Part shown: one piece after another, positions 8,701 through 16,992 of the stretch
How the letters are laid out: every line of letters begins with the position of its first letter
Position numbering within the stretch: the first letter of the stretch is position 1
From: a virus
Reading direction: 5' to 3' (one strand)
Length of the DNA stretch: 33,600 nucleotides
IMG/VR virus record: IMGVR_UViG_3300035162_000814
Location: 1 to 33,600 of that record
The notes under the pieces: model-generated
Database searches by the model: none
Told to the model about the DNA's origin: nothing
What the model saw: only the letters and a program-made list of their open reading frames with translations
Program-made: the position numbers and the translations under genes

Positions 8701-11700
8701 GACCTGTACCCGAATCTTGACGCAGTGCGCAAAGCTATGGACGACCCTGCATTTGGGCGCATGGCTTTGGATTTAGGTGCAGTAGTTGGATTAGATATTC
8801 CTATGAACCCTTCCGTAGTCGAAGCGGTTGAAAAAGGTGACTTGGGCGATGTGCTATCAAATGTAGCGCGTACAAACCCCGTACGTCAAATCCGTACGTT
8901 GGCCCAAAAGTTTGCTGCTATAGCAGGCGACACAAAAATTGTTACCAAGAAGAACCTTAAAGCTGAAGACGGGCGCAAGGTTGCAGGGTTGTTTGATCCA
9001 AAGACCAACACAATATTGCTTGACGCGGGTACTGGTATCAACACGCATACTATAATGCACGAAATGTCTCACGCGGCTATGTCGGCATCACTGGCTGATC
9101 CTAAGAGTGCGTTCGCCAGAGACTTAAAGAAGCTGTTTAAAGACCTAGATGGTTATCTGGGTAGTGCGTACGGCGCACAAAACGTGGACGAGTTCCTATC
9201 AGAATCGCAGTCAAACGCGGAGTTTCGTTCTGACCTTGCCAGCATAAGCATCAAAGGTGAACCTGTTACGGCGCTACAACGCCTTCGTAACATTATACAG
9301 AACTTCTTTAGTAGAATTTTACCCTTTATAAAATCTCGCAACATTACTGCACTGCAAGAGGTAGACGCTCTTGTGGATGGGTTGATCGCGCCTGCACCGC
9401 AATACCGTAACGCTAATCAAATGGCGATGATGACCACAGCAGATGGGGTCAAGAAGTTTGCAAAAGAAGCGGTACAGGCTACGCAGAAATCAATAAACGC
9501 GGAAAGCCGCCAACAATACGGGTACAACGCTCGTGACTTCTTAACACAAGGCTTCTCAAAGAAATCTAAAAACTTGTTGATGAAGTTGACAGGTTTGCAA
9601 GGGCTTGGAGACATCGCAAGCGCCGTTGGTTTGGGTAGAATGGGGTACAAGCTAGACGAGTTAGTAGCCAAACAGCGTGGCGAAATACAAACTGCTAACA
9701 AGATGATCGAACGTAAGATAGAACGTATCCTCACTAAACTAGGCAAAGGCACATCCGAAGTTGCGCAGAAGCGTAAAGAAGCCTTGGACCGTTTAATCTA
9801 CGATACCGAGTACGGCGCAACGATCTACCAAGTAGACCCAACGAAACCACAGGGTGCGTACATCAACAAAGATGGTAGCCCTCGCATAGACAACGATGGT
9901 AACGACCTGTTGGCAGTGTGGAAGGCGCAACGTGCTGACTGGAACGCTATGAGTAAAGACGGACAAGAAGTCTTTAATGAAATGCGAGCCGTGTACAAAG
10001 ATCAGTACGAAAAGCTCCGTGACGTTGTTTTAAAACAAATTGACGAGTTGGTGCAGAACCCCGCTGACTCCGCTAAACTCAAGAAAGACATATTTGCCAA
10101 GCTGTTCGATGCTAGTAACCTAGCTGTCTACTTCCCGCTTATGCGTGAGGGCGAATACGTACTACGTTATGAGGTAAAGAACCCAAAATCTCCACGGGAA
10201 GCCACTGTAGTGCAGACTTTCACCACCTCTGCGGAGCGTGAAGATGCGGCTAAACAGTTTAGGGCAAACAAAGACTACAGAAACGTCGAGATTGTTGACG
10301 AAGTAAGCGCGGATACATTCAAGGGCACGGGCGTGGACCCTAGCTTCGCGTACGACACCTTGAACATCTTAGACAAAAATAAAGTAGACAAAGACGTAAA
10401 AGACCAGATATTAAAGCTATTCTTAAACTCACTGCCCGAGACATCATTTGCTAAGTCATTGCAGAAACGTAAAGGAACCCCGGGGTACATGCAGGACTCT
10501 GTGTACGCTCTCAAGACAAAGGGTTACAGCCTCGCAAGCCAGACAGCTAAACTTAAATATGGCGCTTTGCTACGGCAATACGAACAGCAGCTACGCGAGT
10601 TCCAGCAGCTAGATATACCTGAAGCCAAGAGTTTAGTGGGTAAAGGAGCCGAAAGGCTGACTGCCGCGTTCGGAGATGTAAAACTAGAACTGGAGAACCG
10701 TGCGAAATTTGCTCGCGTAGGCGCGGACAAGAAAAGCCTAGAGGAAGTGGCGCGTAGGCTAAACCAAACAGCCTTCATCTACACCATCGGTTTCAACGCA
10801 TCATCTGCCCTAGTTAACCTGTCACAAATTCCATTGTTTGTTGCTCCGTTCTTGGGTGGGAAACACGGGTACGTAAAAACGTACGCCGCTATCAAAGCTG
10901 CTTATGGTAACACATTACTTGGTGGTAAACGTGGTGGGAACATAAACTCTGTACTAGACTTCTATGATATATCCGACCAAGGCAACTTTACCTTGAAGAA
11001 AGGGCTTAAACTCCCTGAAGGTAAAGAAGCTGAACTAAAACGCATGGAAGCCTTGGTGCAAACAGCATCACAACGTGGCCTTCTTGGTCAAGGGTTCTTA
11101 GCAGAAGCTATGGGTTTAAACGAGGCGAGCCGCATCAAAAAGAGCGGCGCAGTCGGCAACGCTATGGATAACGCGTCTGTCCTATCTGCTTGGCTATTCA
11201 ACCATGCGGAGCAATTAAACCGCCAAGTAACCCTAATGGCCTCGTTTAATCTAGCGTTAGACAGCGTAACAAAAGGTAAAATTAATAACCCCAGCGCGGC
11301 GCAAATAGAAGAAGCCGTGCAAATGGCTATCTATGATACACAGCAAACAAACGGTGGTACGTTCTTAGAAACTGCTCCAAGTATCGCACGGGAAGGCATA
11401 GGCCGCGTTGCGTTTATGTACAAAAGCTACGGCCTACAGATGTACTACACCATGCTAAAGACCGCCAAGACTGCGTTTGATAGTGATAAAGGTAAGTTGT
11501 TTGGCCCAGACGGGTCACCCGAACGTAAAGCCGCGTGGAAACAACTTATAGGATTACACGGCTCTGCGTTGTTCTTCGCAGGTGTGCAGGGGCTTCCATT
11601 GTACGGCGCGGTAAAACTGATCGCTAACCTATTCTTCTTGGATGACGAAGAGGAAGATTGGGATACAATCGTACGTCAGCACATAGGCGAAGGTTGGTAC

Positions 11701-12381
11701 AAAGGCGCGATAACTCAGTTTGCAGGTATTGACGTTGCAAGTCGTATGGCCCTTACAGGATTGTTAATCCAAGAAAACAGGTTCAACAATGATCCGTCCT
11801 TAGAGGAAACTATAGGGTTCTACGCAGGTGGCCCAGCTCTAAGTGTAGCTAACCGTCTGTATCGTGGTGGTTCTGACTTACTGTCTTCCGAGGGAAATAT
11901 AGAACAGGGCATAGAAAACATTCTACCCGCAGGTGTAGCTAATGCGTATAAGGCCACGTTTGGTAGGTATGCAGATCAGGGCGGTATATACACAAGGCGC
12001 AACGATCCTATATATGACGACATGACAGGCGGCGAATTGATAGCGCAAGCCTTCGGTTTCCCCCCAACAGAATACACCTTCCGCCAAGAACAGAATGGCA
12101 TATCCAAGGGTATAGACATTGCGGTGGGTAAACGGCGTTCAGCGTTGCACAAGAAACTGTACGTAGCGCAGACGATGGGTGACTTCGATGCGGAAATGGA
12201 AATCTACGATGAAATAGACAAATTTAATGATCGTCATCCAGAGGCCATGATAACACCTAAATCTATAAAGCGTTCGTTGGACCAACATGCCAAGACTTCG
12301 GCAGAGATGTATAACGGGGTAACTCTCAGCCCACTATACCGTGACGCTCTGGAGATGATCCGCGAAGGGTATAAACAATAA
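5740..12381 (+). CDS. Giant polyvalent virion protein with zincin metalloprotease motif
   Basis: A 2213-residue protein starting 12 bases after the previous stop. The N-terminus (VEGPSGATKEQIVTIYN) is typical of large phage internal proteins. Hydrophobic Gly/Ala-rich stretches lie at about residues 82-102 and 145-170. Residues 370-860 are charged, Ala-rich and probably disordered. A zincin motif HEMSH occupies residues 1107-1111; E1151 or E1155 (DEFLSE) is a candidate third ligand. Downstream, FNASSALVNLSQIP (about residues 1685-1698) and the region around GIGRVAFMYKSYGLQMYYTM resemble the C-terminal part of PLxRFG-type large polyvalent proteins. A hydrophobic segment sits at about residues 1936-1960. 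Family knowledge suggests ejection with the DNA, as with T7 gp16. Protease activity is inferred from the motif only. It is the last gene of the late block. Confidence 0.75.
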   Translation: MALYELTDETGSKVQVEGPSGATKEQIVTIYNNTMAVNEREPERKLRENLENYYGTRQEAAGNIARSRKPTVGDYFGEVPKGLIGGAAGMLETGALGLAALLPEGAEDVVRDGIKAVGGAVQDYVVPDFNLENSIPRKVSEATGSFVGLAATTALNVPAGIGLAVSAGAGEASERARAEGASVEDRNLSAVLGIIPGALELLPIKFLSVINKAQKAKIRDALARIVEQGGIEAGQEAVSSIAQNLIAREVYKPDQSLIEGTAEEAALGGTVGAIIQSTLELVTPRTRGGTSDTSGEEVLALPAPTEDELRLSSTRQLQDSTSGEQINMPPPPEQITGPDDLGIQLDDGIYTDIPSATTRDQRTARTSEGIASLTAATKNKAAVIEQAKAELQNDGMITSKTRKNIEATLTPKEAAEALKDTRYEPALRLTGAGAQDNRAVGDVQRDLVPPKEIQDKQRFDDVIASQKRDSLSPDAKRSGRTASIAVEEQAAQARARERQGLAAAERGDVEAFEQPDLFAIEREQDERKYGKPEAEAVSEMLGPIDSGRAANPEVDLVDRIAALEAQETGANVRKATEQTRQKQEDIDIDTELGLRDMQTRVTEPERRAADRERPEQLSFRGELRQPKKTPEGITPLVSSASVPDAIPELTAPAGRKADVRADAEASRAGAQSIRSSSAGAGGATPSGAVQPQALNNGRLGRPVSGVGDAATGTQKQPSALTSTVTTSSQAVPGEAEVTPKPKPVTQKIEPAGSRRTSLGGGATPKGAKRGPIPAGIKGVKRVKAKEPEAKQVARLYAEETPDAVKTEFGGKQEEATTNPFNNTDNKKIKDKLLAGFSKSDKSKKEDAPVVAYLRAYPNPFDGLSMALYDKIHSEPLATNEVTNDPAARAATKARQFMGGVPSKKGQIAPADRVIAWARANLSKEANEKLDRRAKEIQLNQVRTVVFEGGPDRVMNAYEKRLLQDRKSLEAAIVGNYADPKELVKDYPDLYPNLDAVRKAMDDPAFGRMALDLGAVVGLDIPMNPSVVEAVEKGDLGDVLSNVARTNPVRQIRTLAQKFAAIAGDTKIVTKKNLKAEDGRKVAGLFDPKTNTILLDAGTGINTHTIMHEMSHAAMSASLADPKSAFARDLKKLFKDLDGYLGSAYGAQNVDEFLSESQSNAEFRSDLASISIKGEPVTALQRLRNIIQNFFSRILPFIKSRNITALQEVDALVDGLIAPAPQYRNANQMAMMTTADGVKKFAKEAVQATQKSINAESRQQYGYNARDFLTQGFSKKSKNLLMKLTGLQGLGDIASAVGLGRMGYKLDELVAKQRGEIQTANKMIERKIERILTKLGKGTSEVAQKRKEALDRLIYDTEYGATIYQVDPTKPQGAYINKDGSPRIDNDGNDLLAVWKAQRADWNAMSKDGQEVFNEMRAVYKDQYEKLRDVVLKQIDELVQNPADSAKLKKDIFAKLFDASNLAVYFPLMREGEYVLRYEVKNPKSPREATVVQTFTTSAEREDAAKQFRANKDYRNVEIVDEVSADTFKGTGVDPSFAYDTLNILDKNKVDKDVKDQILKLFLNSLPETSFAKSLQKRKGTPGYMQDSVYALKTKGYSLASQTAKLKYGALLRQYEQQLREFQQLDIPEAKSLVGKGAERLTAAFGDVKLELENRAKFARVGADKKSLEEVARRLNQTAFIYTIGFNASSALVNLSQIPLFVAPFLGGKHGYVKTYAAIKAAYGNTLLGGKRGGNINSVLDFYDISDQGNFTLKKGLKLPEGKEAELKRMEALVQTASQRGLLGQGFLAEAMGLNEASRIKKSGAVGNAMDNASVLSAWLFNHAEQLNRQVTLMASFNLALDSVTKGKINNPSAAQIEEAVQMAIYDTQQTNGGTFLETAPSIAREGIGRVAFMYKSYGLQMYYTMLKTAKTAFDSDKGKLFGPDGSPERKAAWKQLIGLHGSALFFAGVQGLPLYGAVKLIANLFFLDDEEEDWDTIVRQHIGEGWYKGAITQFAGIDVASRMALTGLLIQENRFNNDPSLEETIGFYAGGPALSVANRLYRGGSDLLSSEGNIEQGIENILPAGVANAYKATFGRYADQGGIYTRRNDPIYDDMTGGELIAQAFGFPPTEYTFRQEQNGISKGIDIAVGKRRSALHKKLYVAQTMGDFDAEMEIYDEIDKFNDRHPEAMITPKSIKRSLDQHAKTSAEMYNGVTLSPLYRDALEMIREGYKQ

Positions 12382-12425
12382 AAAACCCCCCGCCTTTGCA
12401 GTGCGAAACCTAGCCCAGCGGGGGG
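12380..12425 (-). terminator. Intrinsic terminator of the leftward replication operon
   Basis: CCCCCCGC at 12386-12393 pairs perfectly with GCGGGGGG at 12418-12425 around a 24-base loop. On the minus strand the stem is followed by six U residues (A-tract 12380-12385). The plus strand has no U-tract, so it mainly stops the leftward transcript. It abuts the stop codon of the giant virion gene, placing it exactly at the convergent junction. Confidence 0.85.
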
Positions 12426-12454
12426 AGTAGGGAGGAGAACAACAGTGAAGTAAG

Positions 12455-12469
12455 ACCTGTTGGACAGGT
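12455..12469. other. Small perfect hairpin downstream of the last leftward gene
   Basis: ACCTGT and ACAGGT form a six-base-pair stem around TGG, between the stop codon at 12478 and the terminator. It could stabilise the 3' end of the leftward mRNA; there is no U-tract of its own. Confidence 0.4.
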
Positions 12470-12477
12470 ACAACCTA

Positions 12478-12705
12478 TCACACAGTTCTCCACATGCGAA
12501 CCCCAAACATACCATTTTCCACGCGTATGCGTATTTCTACCTTCCAGTTTTTGCGTTGCGCTATACTAAGAAGCTGTTGACGCGCTTTAACATTGTTTAT
12601 GCAGGGCACAAAAACTGATGCGTTGACTACCATAACGTCCCAATCGACAACGATTTTCACCCCATCTGGTGATAGATCATCAAACCTCAGTGGCTTCTGG
12701 TACAC
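12478..12705 (-). CDS. Small hypothetical protein at the end of the replication operon
   Basis: About 75 residues, rich in Val, Arg and Trp (KIVVDWDVMVVNASVFVPC, WKVEIRIRVENGMFGVRMW). I chose the GTG at 12705 because GAGGG lies eight bases before it; a TTG two codons upstream at 12711 is too close to that site. The 5' end overlaps the 3' end of the primase gene by about 26 bases, which supports coupled expression. It ends just before the operon terminator. No recognisable family; the predicted strands suggest a small globular protein. Confidence 0.6.
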   Translation of the reverse strand: MYQKPLRFDDLSPDGVKIVVDWDVMVVNASVFVPCINNVKARQQLLSIAQRKNWKVEIRIRVENGMFGVRMWRTV

Positions 12706-15502
12706 CGACAAATCCCTCTAACTTCACTGCCAACACCCATATGGGCGGTAGGTTAAAGTTGGTGCCCTTGCTCAAACGCATTTTTACTTTCTTACCACTC
12801 ATTTGTTTCTCCATACCTTCCACCGCGCTAGTGTAATCTAGCTTTTGTTCTCCAAGCCACGTCTTAAATATCTTTGGCACGATGTAGAGCATGTGCGTAT
12901 CCGTCTCATAACGTGCTACAAACATACCCCTTGGGTTCTGTTCGGGTATGACCATAGGGGCCACACCGTCTGCATTGCGCATCGTCTCGGTGCTTTTGAT
13001 TTTAAGGATACTGCCCCAATGCTCAGTAGCAAATTCTGTAACCAAAGTCTGAACAGACGAAGTGCTATCATCCACAAACGCCTTGGTGCGCCGAAGCTGT
13101 CCAACCACCCACTTGAATAGCTTCTTCATGTCGTAGTTGATTATACCCGCACGTTTGGCGGCTAACGCCCCCGCTAGTATTGCAGAACAGCCCCCAGACC
13201 AGAAACGGTTCTTCTGGTCTAACCCCGCGGCTTTATCTAATTCCACCTTGATACGTTCATAATCTACAGTGATCGCTTCTTTGTTTGCTATAACGTATTG
13301 CACGAACTCTGGCCCGAAATGCCCGTAGTTGTCTTGTATATCCGCAAACAGTTTAGCCGATACAAGCGGATCAACATTCACTATGTTCATCTCGTCCACA
13401 CGTAGTTCTAACAGGCGTTGCATCTCAGCTTTAGTATCGCCCTTCGCCATAGCCATCTGTGCGTACATACTGACGTTACCAGAAGAGACAGCTATGAGCC
13501 GCCAAGGTCTACCCCTAACACGTTCTAGGTTGCCCCCACCTGCCATCCGGTTCTTCTGTGTCCCTTCGGATAGCTGATACGCGTAATTAGAAGCCGCCTT
13601 GCCTAGCACGTTCGTCATCTCGTCTGTGTTCAGTAGTAGGTTGTGCATGACTTCCGCTACGTTCATACGCGAGTTTGGGGTGTCTCCTTGCGTACCCGTT
13701 AGGCCACGTGGCTCGCCCCATAGAGCGGTGCCTGTATACATGGCGGTTGTTTTACCACCACCCGTGGAACCAAATAGATGTATGCCTAAACTGTATAAAC
13801 CTGTTAGGGGCATGAGGATCGTGCCGAACCCTGCGCATACAGTAAGTTGTTGTAGCTCCATGCCGTCTTGGTTGTAGAAATCCAATATTTCTTTGTTACG
13901 CTCTCTGGTGCCTGTAGGCTTAAACTTGCTTATATACCCTGATGTTTTACTAGATGGCGGGTTATACTCTATCCCCTTTGCGGTAATCAGTTGATCGCCT
14001 AATACGAACTCCTGCATTTTCTTGTCGTCAACCCACCCAAACTGTTGGTGCGCCTCACTGGCCGCGGTGGTCTGCTGTAATTCTCTAATCCATGCCGCTG
14101 TATAGGTCATTAGTTTATCTATATCCTTTCCAAAAGTGACTACGCCTTGCATAGACATGTTTTTACGAAACTCTTCCCTTGAGGTGACAGACGCTAAAGG
14201 CACGATAAACTCTCGTACTCCGTCTCTCGGTAGGTGCAACGCAAATGCTATAACTTCCCCTAGCTCTACATCATGTAGTCTACGGGTTACGTAAAAGTCG
14301 TCGGGGTATACACAAACTTCCTCGGGGTCGCCCTCTGCATTAGTGCCACGCAGATACACCCCACCATACTGCCCCCTAAAATAGGGCGTTGGCATTGTGG
14401 GTATGGTTACTTGTTTCGTACCGTCCCCGTCTGGCTCCTCCACCACGTTGTCTTCTGGCGCGGCTTCTTTAACCTCTTTGGTTAACTGCGCAGGTGTAGT
14501 TATCTTACCTTTGTTTGGGCAACCGTCACAACCATCGGGGTTTAACCGCTCTATAGTGCTACAGAAATGTGGACCGCCTGTGTCCTCCATCTTGCGTAGC
14601 GTGTCCTGCACATTGTAATCTTCGTGCTTCGCGGACATTATGTGTGCCGCTTCTGCCCCGTCCTCGCACACGTTAGCTATAGATAGCCCAGCCCTCCACA
14701 GGTCGTGCGACACGCTATCTTGGTTGCCAATTATGTATTTTATCTGGTCGCACCCTGTACCGTTCTTGGTCTTCAATAGAAGACGCCTAAAGCTACCTTT
14801 GTAGTTCTGGTACATAGCATCTTTAAACGCGCTAACCGCGGACGCCTCGCGTCTCTTGGGTACTGGTATCGGAGTGTCCCCTAGCAACACCGCGAACTTA
14901 TCAAAGTCTACCGTGGTTGGGTCTTCGATCCCATAAAAGTCTACAGGTAGGGGGTCACCGTATTTGTGGTTATGCGTACTTGGCACACGTAGTATCCGCG
15001 CCGCGTCTGACGTACATGATGGATCAGCGTCGAACCCTTGGTCTTCACATAATTTCTTTAGCCGTTCCGCGGCGGGTAACCAATCTTCCCGACACACAGG
15101 TTCCGACAGTATCCAATACACGTGCACACCACGCCCAGAATTTATTAGCGTGGGTGTAGGAAGCCCGTTGTTCTCGCAGAAGGCTCGCAAGTCGTCGATA
15201 GCCGCAGCCTGTGAAGGAAATTCTTTATCAGGGCCACAGTCTAAATCTAAGAAGAAAGACTTCATCCACTGCATATTATTAGCTGTGCGTGAACTAGCGT
15301 CGAAGAACGTACCCAACGCGAAGAAGGCGTTCCAACCATTACTGTCTAAATCACGCGCGGCCTGTAATAAATCATCGGTAGACGAATAAAACTTCTGCTT
15401 TATCTGTTCGTTTGGTTTACTGCCTTTTAAAGCCCATACACAATACTGTCCTTCGTGCGCTAGCACCAAGTCTAAAAATCGTTTGTTTTTCATTGTTACC
15501 AC
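12680..15502 (-). CDS. Primase-helicase: AEP primase fused to DUF927-type ATPase
   Basis: About 940 residues. The N-terminal domain is an archaeo-eukaryotic-type primase: FFLDLDCG gives D86 and D88, SGRGVHVYW gives H127, and SDAARILRVPSTHNHK gives the third acidic residue D166. A Cys cluster at C314, C325 and C328 may bind zinc. The C-terminal half matches the DUF927 helicase-like family: Walker A GSTGGGKT at 578-585 and Walker B LLLNTDE ending at E628. It would prime and unwind DNA at the phage fork. The frame can start at GTG 15502 or ATG 15493; ATG with GAGTGG upstream seems slightly better, and numbering here uses the longer form. It follows the SSB gene after a hairpin-bearing gap of about 50 bases. 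Confidence 0.85.
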   Translation of the reverse strand: MVTMKNKRFLDLVLAHEGQYCVWALKGSKPNEQIKQKFYSSTDDLLQAARDLDSNGWNAFFALGTFFDASSRTANNMQWMKSFFLDLDCGPDKEFPSQAAAIDDLRAFCENNGLPTPTLINSGRGVHVYWILSEPVCREDWLPAAERLKKLCEDQGFDADPSCTSDAARILRVPSTHNHKYGDPLPVDFYGIEDPTTVDFDKFAVLLGDTPIPVPKRREASAVSAFKDAMYQNYKGSFRRLLLKTKNGTGCDQIKYIIGNQDSVSHDLWRAGLSIANVCEDGAEAAHIMSAKHEDYNVQDTLRKMEDTGGPHFCSTIERLNPDGCDGCPNKGKITTPAQLTKEVKEAAPEDNVVEEPDGDGTKQVTIPTMPTPYFRGQYGGVYLRGTNAEGDPEEVCVYPDDFYVTRRLHDVELGEVIAFALHLPRDGVREFIVPLASVTSREEFRKNMSMQGVVTFGKDIDKLMTYTAAWIRELQQTTAASEAHQQFGWVDDKKMQEFVLGDQLITAKGIEYNPPSSKTSGYISKFKPTGTRERNKEILDFYNQDGMELQQLTVCAGFGTILMPLTGLYSLGIHLFGSTGGGKTTAMYTGTALWGEPRGLTGTQGDTPNSRMNVAEVMHNLLLNTDEMTNVLGKAASNYAYQLSEGTQKNRMAGGGNLERVRGRPWRLIAVSSGNVSMYAQMAMAKGDTKAEMQRLLELRVDEMNIVNVDPLVSAKLFADIQDNYGHFGPEFVQYVIANKEAITVDYERIKVELDKAAGLDQKNRFWSGGCSAILAGALAAKRAGIINYDMKKLFKWVVGQLRRTKAFVDDSTSSVQTLVTEFATEHWGSILKIKSTETMRNADGVAPMVIPEQNPRGMFVARYETDTHMLYIVPKIFKTWLGEQKLDYTSAVEGMEKQMSGKKVKMRLSKGTNFNLPPIWVLAVKLEGFVGVPEATEV

Positions 15503-15519
15503 TCATACCATAAGAGTAA

Positions 15520-15543
15520 CCACGGCTACCGAAATAGCCGTGG
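15520..15543 (-). other. Perfect 9-bp hairpin between SSB and primase genes
   Basis: CCACGGCTA (15520-15528) and TAGCCGTGG (15535-15543) enclose a six-base loop. On the minus-strand RNA the stem is followed by UUACUCUUA, which is not a full U-tract, so it is more likely a leaky terminator or an mRNA-processing or stability element. It would uncouple high SSB from lower primase expression. Confidence 0.6.
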
Positions 15544-15551
15544 ATTTGTAG

Positions 15552-16265
15552 TTAATCATCGTCGAACATACTGTCCACGATATCGTTCAAGTCACCTTTA
15601 GATGCAGGAGCCGCCGCTTTATTAGCAGTCTTTTTTACCGGCTCTTCCTCAAACATTTCTTCGTTGTCGTCCGCAACAACTGCCTTTTTTGCCAACACAT
15701 TGTTGGTTTTAGGCTTGGCCGCAAACGGGTTGGGGTCTTCCATAACAAACCCACCGTCCACTGCACCAAACGGATTAGAGCGTTGCATCGGTAGGTACTT
15801 AATTACCTGCACAGCTTTCAGCCGCAGAGATACGCCTTGTTTACCACCAAAATCGTATGGGATAAGTTGCACAGCTACGTTAACGGTACTGCCAGTAGTT
15901 AACTGAAAGTCCTCTGGTAACGTATTACCCTGTGAATCGTACTGCACTGGCGTGTCCGTGACCTGCCCGTTGTACGCACCCTTCAAACTAGACTTGTGAG
16001 TGATAGCGCCATTGTCGTCTTTAACAAACGGATTGACTAACTTTTCTGCCCACTTGTCTTCGCGGTTTGCGAGGTAGCACTCGCTCATAGTTTTTAACAG
16101 CGCCTTGGCTGTAGTGTTGTCCATACGGAATTGGATAGAAAACTCCGCATTAACTTCCCGTGGACCGCAGGGCATACTGCGATTGGCCTTTTTATCAAAC
16201 GCGTACGTCTGATCTATACGAGGCCATAGGGCTTCTACGCCCTCAATAATATATGATTCTGCCAA
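15552..16265 (-). CDS. Single-stranded DNA-binding protein
   Basis: A 237-residue protein with a beta-rich core (residues 30-160, including STVNVAVQLIPYDFGGKQGVS), a low-complexity linker, and a strongly acidic tail (DLNDIVDSMFDDD) of the kind SSB proteins use to recruit partners. The pattern fits phage SSBs of the T7 gp2.5/DUF2815 style, and the primase gene follows directly. It starts with TTG at 16265, supported by a strong AAGGAG seven to eight bases upstream (16274-16279); no ATG or GTG is better placed. It should coat single-stranded DNA during replication. The exact SSB family is not certain. Confidence 0.75.
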   Translation of the reverse strand: MAESYIIEGVEALWPRIDQTYAFDKKANRSMPCGPREVNAEFSIQFRMDNTTAKALLKTMSECYLANREDKWAEKLVNPFVKDDNGAITHKSSLKGAYNGQVTDTPVQYDSQGNTLPEDFQLTTGSTVNVAVQLIPYDFGGKQGVSLRLKAVQVIKYLPMQRSNPFGAVDGGFVMEDPNPFAAKPKTNNVLAKKAVVADDNEEMFEEEPVKKTANKAAAPASKGDLNDIVDSMFDDD

Positions 16266-16283
16266 TGTCGTTCTCCTTTTTGG

Positions 16284-16541
16284 CTATACGTCTGTGTCTG
16301 CGTCGAAGTTAAACTCCAACTGTTCTTCTACAGGCTCGTTTCTAATCTCGGCCTGTTCTGCTTCTTTGACCTTGCCTGTTAAGGACTCGGTTACGGAAGT
16401 CTTGTTAAAACGGTAGGTATTACCGATTTTAATATACGTGGACTTAGGGATGTGCCCCTGCCGTACCCACGCACGGATAGTGGAAATGGATACTGCGAAA
16501 TGCTTCGCCAAATCCTCTATCGGTACAAATGGTTCTGCCAT
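16284..16541 (-). CDS. Small helix-turn-helix DNA-binding protein
   Basis: An 85-residue protein whose N-terminal half is a MerR/excisionase-type winged helix: IEDLAKHFAVSISTIRAWVRQGHIPKS followed by the wing TYIKIGNTYRFN. The C-terminal half is acidic and ends LEFNFDADTDV. Its ATG overlaps the stop of the preceding gene (TAATG at 16539-16543). It is a candidate regulator, for example binding one of the dyads found in this genome, or a replication accessory factor. No target is shown by the sequence. Confidence 0.75.
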   Translation of the reverse strand: MAEPFVPIEDLAKHFAVSISTIRAWVRQGHIPKSTYIKIGNTYRFNKTSVTESLTGKVKEAEQAEIRNEPVEEQLEFNFDADTDV

Positions 16542-16942
16542 TATTTTTTCCTCACTGATATGACGTATTCGGTGTCAACGTTCATGCCCTTTGGTAGGAC
16601 ATCTGGGTTCTCCTCTAAAAACTGTTTTACATTGGTCTGGTTCAACCGCTTGTCTAGGAACTCGGGAACGTCATGCTCCTTTATGAAGCCATACATTTGC
16701 TCCCAATCGCTTGTCCAATACTTGGTTTTCGTAGACCTAAAAAACAAACCTTCAGAGGTTCTAACGCTCTCGACATTGTGGTTGTCACAATAATCTAGCA
16801 ACGCGTTCTTCAAGATTTCCTGTTGTCGTGACAACACTCCATCTTCTTCTTTGTACTGCGCGGATAGTTCTGCTCTTTTCGCCCTTAATTTTATGTAGGC
16901 TTTTGTCAGTTTATCCGCAGGGATGTCGGAATTATCCGCCAT
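16541..16942 (-). CDS. Hypothetical phage protein with N-terminal coiled coil
   Basis: A 133-residue protein with AGGAGAACGCAA before the ATG at 16942. Residues 8-55 are helical (KAYIKLRAKRAELSAQYKEED). The rest is a small globular domain with RTSEGLFFRSTKTKYW and a C-terminal strand TEYVISVRKK. The overall plan, helix plus a domain presented next to SSB genes, recalls Gp157-like recombination-associated proteins, but similarity is weak and I do not assign it. It is translationally coupled to the HTH gene downstream. Confidence 0.65.
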   Translation of the reverse strand: MADNSDIPADKLTKAYIKLRAKRAELSAQYKEEDGVLSRQQEILKNALLDYCDNHNVESVRTSEGLFFRSTKTKYWTSDWEQMYGFIKEHDVPEFLDKRLNQTNVKQFLEENPDVLPKGMNVDTEYVISVRKK

Positions 16943-16966
16943 TTGCGTTCTCCTCTAGTAACGAGA

Positions 16967-16972
16967 ATTATA
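16967..16972 (-). promoter_or_regulatory. Possible -10 element upstream of the HTH-SSB-primase genes
   Basis: On the minus strand TATAAT is found 25 bases before the ATG at 16942. TTGACT lies upstream at 16995-17000, but the spacer is 22 bases, longer than usual. It could be a weak internal promoter or coincidence. Confidence 0.3.
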
Positions 16973-16992
16973 CTCTAGTGGTATAGAATACC

